From positions 1 through 44,917 of the forward strand of contig SCPZ01000109.1 of NCBI GenBank assembly GCA_004299305.1: a stretch of 44,917 nt of DNA, read 5' to 3'. Below the pieces are notes generated by a model. That model searched no databases, was not told the DNA's origin, and was given only the letters and a program-made list of their open reading frames with translations. The DNA is from Methylobacter sp. (GTDB lineage: Bacteria > Pseudomonadota > Gammaproteobacteria > Methylococcales > Methylomonadaceae). The translations under genes and the position numbers were made by a program. Shown one piece after another: positions 20,148 through 28,100 of this stretch. The first letter of the stretch is position 1, and each line of letters opens with the position of its first letter.

Positions 20148-22226
20148 GTGAATCCTATCAGGAAAGAATTTCAATACGGCGATCGACTCGTTAAATTAGA
20201 AACTGGTGAAATAGCGCGTCAAGCAGACGGCGCTGTTATGATCGATGTAGATGGTACAACGCTGTTGGTCACCGTTGTCGGTAAAAAGCAGCCCAATGGC
20301 GGCGACTTTTTTCCATTGACTGTAAACTATCAAGAAAAAGCTTACGCAGCCGGTAAAATACCGGGCGGCTTTTTTAAAAGAGAAGGCCGTCCTAGTGAGC
20401 AAGAGACCTTAACATCTCGTTTGATTGACCGTCCTATTCGTCCTCTGTTCCCGGAGGGCTATACCAACGAAGTTCAGATCATTGCGACAGTCGTATCATT
20501 GAATCCTGAAGTTAATCCCGAAATTCCTGCTTTATTGGGCGCTTCTGCTGCCTTGGCAGTTTCAGGTTTGCCTTTTAACGGCCCGGTAGGCGCAGCCACT
20601 GTGGGTTATAAAGACGGCGAATACCTATTAAATCCAAGTCCTGATGCATTGAAAGAATCGCAACTGGAATTGGTCGTTGCCGGAACTGCACACGCCGTAT
20701 TAATGGTTGAATCCGAAGCCGACAACCTGTCGGAAGAAGTAATGCTGGGTGCGGTTTTATTCGGCCACCAGCAAATGCAGGTTGCCATCAACGCCATTAA
20801 CGAATTTGCAAATGCCGCAGGTGCAGGTGTTGTCGAGTGGGTAGCGCCTGAAGTTAATGTCGAACTTAAAACACTGGTCACCGACGAAGTTGAAGAGGGC
20901 ATTAAAGCCGCTTATCAAATCGCTGAAAAACTGGTTAGACAAGAAAAACTGAAAGAAATCAGGGATGCCGTCGTTGAAAAACTGGTCGCCAATGGTGAGT
21001 ATGCAGAAAGCGACATACGCGGCATTATCGAACATCTGGAATACCGTATCGTCCGCAACGCTATTCTTAACGAAAGCAAACGCATTGACGGTCGCGAACT
21101 GGACAAAATCAGGCCGATTACGGTTAGAACCGGCGTATTGCCAAGAACTCACGGATCGGCATTATTTACCCGTGGTGAAACTCAAGCCTTAGTCGTTGCA
21201 ACACTGGGTACGCAACGCGATGCGCAAATCATCGATGCATTGGCCGGCGAGTACAAAGAGCCGTTCATGCTGCACTACAACTTCCCTCCGTACAGCGTCG
21301 GCGAAACCGGTTTTGTAGGCTCGCCAAAACGTCGCGAGATTGGTCATGGCCGCTTGGCGAAACGCGGCGTTGCCGCCGTATTGCCTAATATGGACGAATT
21401 CCCGTACACCATTCGCGTGGTTTCTGAAATCACCGAATCCAACGGCTCAAGCTCCATGGCTTCGGTTTGCGGCAGCAGCTTGGCGTTAATGGATGCCGGT
21501 GTGCCCATTACATCACCAGTTGCCGGTATCGCGATGGGCCTGATTAAAGAAGGCGACAGCTTTGCGGTATTGTCCGACATCATGGGTGATGAGGATCATC
21601 TGGGCGATATGGACTTTAAGGTTGCCGGTTCAGTAGACGGCATTACCGCGCTGCAAATGGACATCAAAATAGATGGCATTACCGCAGAAATCATGAAGAC
21701 GGCTTTGGATCAAGCAAAGCATGGTCGTCTGCATATCCTGGGCGAAATGAACAAAGCCTTGTCCAGCACCCGCGAAGAAATGTCCGATTTCGCACCGCGT
21801 ATCATCACCTTTAAAATTGATCCTGCTAAAATCCGCGAAGTTATCGGTAAAGGCGGCGCAACCATACGCAGCATTACCGAGCAGACTGGCGCCAGCGTTG
21901 ATTTGACCGATGACGGTATCGTTAAAGTGGCATCTGTCGATAAAGCGGCTGGCGAAGAAGCGCGCCGCCTGATCGAAGAAATCACTGCTGAAGTTGAAGT
22001 CGGTAAAACCTACGAAGGCAAAGTGGTCAGGTTAATGGACTTCGGCGCATTTGTTACTATTCTTCCCGGTAAAGACGGCTTGGTTCATATCTCGCAAATT
22101 TCTGATGAGCGCGTTGATAAGGTCAGCGACAGATTGAATGAAGGCGATGTGGTCAAAGTCAAAGTGCTTGAAATAGACCGTCAAGGCAGAGTCAGATTGA
22201 GTATGAAAGAAGTCGAAATAGAATAA
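20148..22226 (+). CDS. pnp: Polyribonucleotide nucleotidyltransferase (PNPase)
   Basis: A 692-residue phosphorolytic 3'-5' exoribonuclease of the RNA degradosome. Two RNase PH domains are present; the second holds the catalytic acidic cluster [20 protein letters not shown]. The KH domain ([20 protein letters not shown]) and S1 domain ([26 protein letters not shown]) complete it. Translation starts at GTG 20148 ([12 protein letters not shown], matching the E. coli N terminus) behind AAAGGAA; an upstream TTG at 20088 is rejected. Confidence 0.97.
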   Translation: MNPIRKEFQYGDRLVKLETGEIARQADGAVMIDVDGTTLLVTVVGKKQPNGGDFFPLTVNYQEKAYAAGKIPGGFFKREGRPSEQETLTSRLIDRPIRPLFPEGYTNEVQIIATVVSLNPEVNPEIPALLGASAALAVSGLPFNGPVGAATVGYKDGEYLLNPSPDALKESQLELVVAGTAHAVLMVESEADNLSEEVMLGAVLFGHQQMQVAINAINEFANAAGAGVVEWVAPEVNVELKTLVTDEVEEGIKAAYQIAEKLVRQEKLKEIRDAVVEKLVANGEYAESDIRGIIEHLEYRIVRNAILNESKRIDGRELDKIRPITVRTGVLPRTHGSALFTRGETQALVVATLGTQRDAQIIDALAGEYKEPFMLHYNFPPYSVGETGFVGSPKRREIGHGRLAKRGVAAVLPNMDEFPYTIRVVSEITESNGSSSMASVCGSSLALMDAGVPITSPVAGIAMGLIKEGDSFAVLSDIMGDEDHLGDMDFKVAGSVDGITALQMDIKIDGITAEIMKTALDQAKHGRLHILGEMNKALSSTREEMSDFAPRIITFKIDPAKIREVIGKGGATIRSITEQTGASVDLTDDGIVKVASVDKAAGEEARRLIEEITAEVEVGKTYEGKVVRLMDFGAFVTILPGKDGLVHISQISDERVDKVSDRLNEGDVVKVKVLEIDRQGRVRLSMKEVEIE

Positions 22227-22272
22227 ACCCAGGCTTGTTTGCTGCTCTTAGCTCAAGGGCGGTTTAAGGATT

Positions 22273-22309
22273 AAAAAAAGGGATTGTGTTTGACACAATC
22301 CCTTTTTTT
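22273..22309 (+). terminator. Rho-independent terminator after pnp
   Basis: A 17-bp stem (A7-GGGATTGTGT paired with ACACAATCCC-T7) with a 3-base loop. The A and T tracts make it usable in both directions. It ends the rimP-to-pnp block. Confidence 0.92.
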
Positions 22310-22406
22310 GTTTTTGTGTCTTTACAAAGGCGTGGTTTGCATGCAATAAAAGACTCCAGCTTGTGCTGATAGCGATTTAATTTAACCAAAAATAATGAGG
22401 TTAGCC

Positions 22407-23120
22407 ATGAAGATTCGTACGATCATAATGTTTTTAATGCTGTTGAATTGTTTGATTTCGCCTAAGGTTTTTGCCGAAGAGGCGAGTGAAAATGCGTTTA
22501 AAATAAGCAACGACTCGAAAGCCGTTATCGCGGGTAACGGATTCGATCAACAGGGCTACTACACTTTTCGACCGGACTTGCGGAAGTGTCTTTCGCCGTT
22601 ATGTGGCGGATTTTTTGTCAAAGCAGTCAATCAAACGCTGACTCGTTGTGCAAACGGCAGCCGACAAGCGGAATGCTATGTAGCCTCCTTAAATAACAGG
22701 AAAAACTTCGACATTAATTCGGCGGCGCTTCTTCAAGGCCTTATAAAACCCAAAATCTATGGGGAGTTTGGTAATCTCGGCATCTTTGCGGTAAAAGCGG
22801 CTTTTAGTTCGTCTACGGATACCGTTGGAGCCGGACTCTTTGTCGGTCTTGAAAATAACGGTATCGTCTGTATAACTACGCCTTGTTTTTCGGCTGACCA
22901 GTATTTATTGAATAGAAGCAAGATCCGGGCTATTTCCGGCATTGATCTGGGAAAAGTCGGCGCTTCAGACCTACTATTAAACGAGGCCTTATCTATTATG
23001 GCGAAAGGCGAGGTATTGATAGCTTCCGGCGTCAATATACAGACCGAAGAAGTCGCCGGAAAAGGCATTACCTTTGTTGCCGACCAGTTTTATTTACCGA
23101 TTGAATCCAACTCCCAGTGA
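22407..23120 (+). CDS. Secreted protein of unknown function, DUF6748-like
   Basis: A 237-residue protein with a clear Sec signal peptide (KIRTIIMFLMLLNCLISPKVFA, cleavage before EEASEN), so probably periplasmic or secreted. The mature N-terminal part has YYTFRPDLRKCLSPLCGGFFVKAVN, which I recall as the hallmark of a small family labelled DUF6748; the name should be checked. Six cysteines after the signal could form disulfides. The start at 22407 follows GAGG at good spacing; an ATG at 22395 is possible but weaker. The gene stands alone after the pnp terminator. No function can be given. Confidence 0.75.
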   Translation: MKIRTIIMFLMLLNCLISPKVFAEEASENAFKISNDSKAVIAGNGFDQQGYYTFRPDLRKCLSPLCGGFFVKAVNQTLTRCANGSRQAECYVASLNNRKNFDINSAALLQGLIKPKIYGEFGNLGIFAVKAAFSSSTDTVGAGLFVGLENNGIVCITTPCFSADQYLLNRSKIRAISGIDLGKVGASDLLLNEALSIMAKGEVLIASGVNIQTEEVAGKGITFVADQFYLPIESNSQ

Positions 23121-23142
23121 GTAGGCCGACCTGTATAATTTG

Positions 23143-23180
23143 TCTCCCTCTTTCTTCGGGAGAGGGGTGGGATGAGGGGA
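23143..23180. repeat. Dispersed CTCCCTC...GGGAGAGGGG repeat
   Basis: TCTCCCTCTTTCTTCGGGAG followed by AGGGGTGGGATGAGGGG has the form of a very common dispersed intergenic repeat of proteobacteria. It lies 23 bases after the preceding gene and marks the start of the accessory region. Confidence 0.6.
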
Positions 23181-23210
23181 TTCAAAAAAGCGCAAATCGT
23201 AACCGCTCGC

Positions 23211-23369
23211 AGTATATTACCTGACCCCGGACGGTAGTTATCATTTATTCAAGTATCGGCTGCTTTGGCGGTTGATGGAAAATGCGTGGTTCGTTACGAC
23301 AATGAGGCAGGCAAAAGTGATCGTAAGCATATAAGTTCAGTTGAAATGGGTCTACCCCTTCGTACATAG
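23211..23369 (+). pseudogene. Frameshifted relic resembling a TumE-type (DUF6516) toxin
   Basis: One frame gives YYLTPDGSYHLFKYRLL and the next gives AVDGKCVVRYDNEAGKSDRKHI, ending at a TAG at 23367-23369. Together they resemble the RYDNExGKGDHxH signature of small TumE/DUF6516 toxins of toxin-antitoxin systems. The reading frame changes near 23255, the N terminus is missing, and the C-terminal half is lost exactly where the intron-like sequence begins. No antitoxin gene is seen. The family name rests on memory of the motif. Confidence 0.5.
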
Positions 23370-23590
23370 GGTCGAGTAGACCGGTTTCTTTCAATAAAGT
23401 CTGCTCTACTCATCTACTAATACTTTTTTTTGTACGCCTCACCGCACGCGGCTACTACGTGATCGTAAACAGTTTCGCTGTGCATCATCAATTGTCCTCA
23501 AGCCCCTCACAGAACCGTGCTTGCGCTATTTACGTACACGGCTCCTCTCATGAGCGCTTCAAAGCGTTGTTTTGACGTCCAATCGTAATA
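23370..23590 (-). mobile_element. Group II intron 3'-end remnant (domains V and VI)
   Basis: On the minus strand, 23544 to 23512 reads GAGCCGTGTAC... ...GCACGGTTC, the closing helix of group II intron domain V (GAGCCGTG pairs with CACGGTTC). Downstream, 23410-23373 folds as a domain VI-like hairpin (GAGTAGA/TCTACTC plus CTTT/AAAG), and the sequence then ends in CTACTCGACC, a usual type of intron 3' end. The upper helix of domain V pairs poorly, and no reverse transcriptase or 5' end is present, so it is a dead fragment. The 5' boundary near 23590 is approximate. Confidence 0.6.
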
Positions 23591-23617
23591 GTTCATCCTT
23601 CCCACCTATGCCAGCCA

Positions 23618-24061
23618 ATCGGATGAGCAAAAGCCTGCCTCAACTACAAGCCTTCCATGACTGGCTGATACAGACCCGTGTCGACACCGCTGACGGCGGC
23701 GCTTCCGCCACTATACCCTAAAGCGCTGGCCTGCTTTGATCCGCTATGCAGAAACAGGGCATCTGCCGATAGACAATAACCCGGTGGAAAACTGCATTCG
23801 CCCCATTGCGCTGGGCAAAAAGAACTGGCTATTTACAGGTTCGGAGCGTGCAGGTATTCGTGCTGCCGCTATACAGACACTCTTTCACACTGCCAAGCTG
23901 AATGGTTTGAATCCGGCTGCATGGTTAAAAGAAACACTGGAAAAATTACCGATCAGGCCTAACAGTCGCATTGATGAATTACTGCCTTTGGCCCCAGATC
24001 AGATCGAAGCGATAAAACAGAAGCTGTCAGAAAGGCCAATGTGGCAGGGTTAGACGCTTAC
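23618..24061 (+). pseudogene. IS66-family transposase (TnpC) 3' remnant with terminal repeat
   Basis: The C-terminal part of the IS66 transposase is recognisable: SLPQLQAFHDWLIQTRVDTA in one frame, then from 23736 MIRYAETGHLPIDNNPVENCIRP, GKKNWLFTGSERAGIRAAAIQT and RIDELLPLAPDQ. A frameshift near 23715 places a TAA between the two parts; the LKRWPALIRYA segment continues only in the second frame. The fragment ends at GTAAGCG (minus strand, 24055-24061), the canonical IS66 terminal repeat end. The other end, tnpA, tnpB and most of tnpC are missing, so the element cannot move. Confidence 0.85.
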
Positions 24062-24257
24062 GATTGAAACATGCCGCGTTCGCCAAATTTATTTGGCTAC
24101 GGTAATTCGCCAAAGGCGGGCGGCGTTTTCTGTGCCGAGGCTTCCTTCAAGCTAAGGGGGCTGAATAACTACGTTTTGAAGTCTTAATGAATCTACCCCA
24201 TTCCAGGCATTTATAGTCGTTTCTCCGCTAGATCGATTACATCGAAAACAGCTATGA

Positions 24258-24329
24258 GGAGAAAATCACAGTCAATCGTCCACTCTGTGCTGGAGCAATT
24301 TAGTCTTCAGTCCGACATTGATTTTCTCC
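24258..24329. repeat. 11-bp inverted repeat upstream of the ankyrin gene
   Basis: GGAGAAAATCA (24258-24268) and TGATTTTCTCC (24319-24329) are perfect reverse complements separated by 50 bp, ending 22 bases before the ankyrin gene. It could be an operator, an element end or an mRNA structure. The rest of 24062-24257 shows nothing recognisable. Confidence 0.4.
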
Positions 24330-24351
24330 GCATATTTATAAGGAACGGTTT

Positions 24352-24894
24352 ATGAATGAATCACAGCTGATCGACGCCGCGAAAGCAGGCGACGTTAATC
24401 GGGTGCAAGCCTTGATTGAAGCCGGTGAGGACTTGGAACAAAAAGACGATTACGGTTGGACTGCATTGAATTGGGCAGCCGGTCATGGAGACCCGGTTAT
24501 TGTCCTGCTTTTGCTCGAAGCCGGAGCTAATGCAGCCAATAGCGGCCGCGATCTCAGGACGCCTTATCAAATCGCGTTGGCGGCCGGGCAGGTGGAAATC
24601 GCAACGCTGTTACAACAAGCAGAACAACGTAGCGGTCTTCGTTCGTATTGCAAGGCTTATCCCGTTAAAGCCTTCGACTACAACCAGGCCGACTGGAAAG
24701 CGTTGCTGGTGGACGACGCTGTAGTCTTCCTGCATCAGGATTTTAGCGTCACTGCGTCGATGTGGCATGGGGAGGATGTTTTATTTGACCGGGTTTCGGA
24801 GGATTGGCGAAGTTATTGCCGGGAACAGTTGGATTTTCATGTGCCGACCGATTTGGAACTTGCTGCCGATTATCGGCAACGTAGGCAGGAATAA
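24352..24894 (+). CDS. Ankyrin-repeat protein
   Basis: A 180-residue soluble protein. Residues about 1-95 form two to three ankyrin repeats (LIDAAKAGDVNRVQALIEAGEDLEQ, DDYGWTALNWAAGHGDPVIVLLLLEAGAN, LRTPYQIALAAGQVEIATLL). The C-terminal 80 residues are a separate acidic, Trp-rich domain (FDYNQADWKALLVDDAVVFLHQD, MWHGEDVLFDRVSEDWRSYC) that I do not recognise. AAGGAAC precedes the ATG. It lies between the IS66 scar and the NRPS cluster on the same strand; a role in the pathway is not supported by anything other than position. Protein-protein binding is the generic expectation for ankyrin repeats. Confidence 0.8.
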   Translation: MNESQLIDAAKAGDVNRVQALIEAGEDLEQKDDYGWTALNWAAGHGDPVIVLLLLEAGANAANSGRDLRTPYQIALAAGQVEIATLLQQAEQRSGLRSYCKAYPVKAFDYNQADWKALLVDDAVVFLHQDFSVTASMWHGEDVLFDRVSEDWRSYCREQLDFHVPTDLELAADYRQRRQE

Positions 24895-24936
24895 GACATC
24901 CTGTCCTAAGGAATGAGCATGGAATAACTTAGGATC

Positions 24937-24980
24937 GGAGTGCAGGCTTCGCTTGCATGTGCAAGCAGAGCCTGCACTCC
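24937..24980. repeat. Long hairpin repeat upstream of the NRPS genes
   Basis: GGAGTGCAGGCT-TC-GCTTGC pairs with GCAAGC-AG-AGCCTGCACTCC around a 4-base loop, an 18-bp stem with one 2x2 internal loop. There is no T tract. It looks like another dispersed hairpin repeat and could act on the 3' end of the ankyrin transcript. It fills part of the 265-bp gap before the first NRPS gene. Confidence 0.6.
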
Positions 24981-25159
24981 CACTGCTGCACACAGTTATT
25001 CAGTTTATTTCATGCAAGCGTGGGACAAATGTTCGCTCCACGGTAGGTTAAGACTCGCACAGTGCGCCGGGCCCCATGTTTTGCCGCCGCTCAAACCGGC
25101 TTATTACGGGGCTGCAATTCAACAGACGATTTCATTAGAAGATAGAGGGTGGAGCAGAT

Positions 25160-28100
25160 ATGTTAAATAAACAACATTGTTTTGACAGCGAAGATGCACT
25201 GATAGACAACGTCGCATCCCTGGTTGCTTTATTGCGGCAGCGGGCGGAGCGGCAAGCGCATCGCACCGCCTATACGTTTCTGGAAAACGGCGAACGGGCT
25301 CTCAGGTCGATGACCTACGGCGAACTGGATTTGCAGGCCAGACAGCTGGCCGCGCAGTTACAGGCGGCGGGTATGCAGGGCGAGCGCGCTATTTTACTCT
25401 ACCCGCCGGAACTGGATTATATCGTGGCGTTTTTTGCCTGCCTTTACGCCGGTACGATTGCGGTGCCTGCTTATCCGCCGAGCAATGGCCGACATATGCC
25501 GCGCTTGCAGGCCATCATCGATGACAGTCGGGCGGCAGTGATACTCAGCAGCCAAAGCGTCGCCAAGGCGGTGCAGCAACTTGCAGTCGGCAGCGCCGGG
25601 TTGCTAGATAAACGTTGGCTGATTACCGACGACTTTGCCGCCGCCGATGCAAGCGCTTGGCGTCTTCCTGTGTTGCGCGATCATGAACCGGCTTTTTTGC
25701 AATATACCTCGGGTTCCACCGGCAATGCCAAAGGGGTGATGGTCAGTCATGCCAATTTGATGGCGAATCAGCAACTGATCAAGCGGCGCTTCGGCCACAA
25801 TGCGCAGTCGACAGTGGTCGGCTGGTTGCCGCTGTATCATGACATGGGTTTGATCGGCAACGTGATTCAGCCTTTATATTGCGGAACCAGCGCGGTTTTA
25901 ATGTCGCCGATGGCGTTTTTGGAAAAGCCGATCCGCTGGTTGCAAGCGATCAGCGATTATCGCGCCCATACCAGCGGCGGGCCGAATTTTGCGTTCGAGC
26001 TGTGCGCCAGGAAAATTTCGGATGAAGACAAAGCCGGGTTGGATCTTAGCCCTTGGCGCTTGGCCTTTAACGGCGCGGAGCCGATTAATCCCGACACCAT
26101 GAATCGTTTTGCCGACGCTTTTGCAGAATGCGGATTTAGCAGGCAAGCTTTTTATCCCTGTTACGGCTTGGCGGAAGCCACGTTGCTGGCTACCGGCGGC
26201 GATAAAAATAACCAGCCTACGGTGGCGGCTTTTTACAAGACCGGTCTGGAACAAGGTCGGGTGCGTCCGGCCTTGGACGGCGACGACAATATCCGCCATC
26301 TGGTCGGCTGCGGCGGCATCGATGTTGACGCCGGTCAAGGGATTCGTATTGCCGATCCCTTGACCGGCGAGCCGTGTAAGGACGATCAAATCGGCGAAAT
26401 TCAACTTAGCGGCCCCAGCATCAGTCTAGGCTATTGGCAAAATTCCTCGGCTACCGGGCAGGCCTTTATCGGCGATACAGGCGATAAAAACCGTTGGCTG
26501 CGCACCGGCGATTTGGGTTTTATTGCGGGCGGCGAATTGTTTGTTTCAGGACGGCTTAAAGATCTAATCATCATTCGCGGCCGCAATTATTATCCGCACG
26601 ATCTGGAATACGCAACCGAGGCGGCGACGGATGCGTTAAGCTCCGGCTGTGCGGTCGCCTTTGCGGTGAACGGAGACGACGGCGAAAAACTGGTTGTGCT
26701 GGCTGAACTGAAACGCAATCGCTTAAGACAGTCCGACTATCGGGCCGAGTTTGCCGCGATACGCGCTCGGTTGGTCGAGGAGTGCGGCATACAGGCCGAT
26801 ACCGTTATGCTGTTGAAACCGGGAGCTATCTTAAAAACCAGCAGCGGCAAAATCAGGCGTTCGGCTTGTAGGCTGGCTTTCGAACAGCAGCAACTTAAAA
26901 TTGTCGCAGTCGATGGACTGAATGGCGAAAGCCGCATAGCTACCGCTAGTTCCCAAGCTCAAGCTGTTATAGGTCCCCAATCTGGAGATTGGGAACCAGC
27001 ACAAAGGCTGTCGACCAGCCTGGAGCAAGTCCTGGCTGGAAAAGTGGCGGTCTTGTCCGGCTTGGCGGCCGAAGCTATCGATCTATCGCAATCCTTGTCC
27101 AGTTTAGGCTTGGATTCGCTGAAAGCGGTGGAATTGAAATATTTTATCGATGAATTGCTGACTATCGATTTTCCGGTGGCGCAGTTGCTCGGCAATCATT
27201 CCCTGAGTGTATGCGCGGAACAGGCGCTGACGTTGGCGAAAGCCGGGCAAACTTCAATAGCGCCGACAGAGTCTAGCCATGAAGAAGGCGAGCAGCCCTT
27301 ATCGTTCGGGCAACAGGCATTGTGGACCGTTAATCGGATAGAAAAAGACAGCTCGCTGTACAACATGCCGGTTGCAATGCAGATCAGCGGCAAGCTCGAT
27401 ACAGCGGCGCTGTATGACGCATTATCTGGGCTCTTGGATCGCCATGCGCAATTACGCAGCGGTTTTCGGCTTAACCGGCATACCCGGACGGTACGTATCC
27501 CGCTGGCGGGGGTTAGTCCGCAACTGGACAGAGCGACTTGCGTCGACGAGCGGCAACGCAGGGAAAATATCGCCGCGTTCATGCGCAAACCGTTCGATTT
27601 GGAGCGCGAACCGTTACTCCGAGCCGCCTTGTTCAGCTGTGCCGACGACGATCATGTGCTGGCATTTTGTGCGCATCACATCGTCGTCGATTTCCGCTCG
27701 TTATCGATTCTGCTGGAAGAGTTCAAGGCGCTTTATCGCGCACAGATAGCCGGTCATGATCCTGATTTACCCAGGGTTGCGTCAGGTTATGCCGATTATG
27801 TGGCTTGGCAGTCGGCTTATCTGGCAGGCCAGCACGCCGAGCAGGACTGGCAATACTGGCGGGAGCAGTTGTCCGGTGAGTTGCCGAAATTGGCCCTGCC
27901 CGGCGAACGGCAAACCGCCCCATCATGCCGGGGCCGGGCGGAAACACTGAATATCGAACCGGATACCCTGCAAAAGCTTAAGCGACTGGCCGCCGAGAAG
28001 CACTCGACCTTGTATACGCTGTTGCTGACGGCATTCAAAACCCTGCTTTACCGCTACAGCGGTCAACATGACATCATCGTTGGTTCGCCGACGCTGGGCA

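Noticed and set aside
23618-24061. Intact IS66 element
   Set aside because: Only one terminal repeat and the frameshifted C-terminal part of the transposase are present.
24940-25170. 76-codon ORF upstream of the first NRPS gene
   Set aside because: It begins inside the long hairpin repeat and overlaps the NRPS start; no domain or ribosome site.
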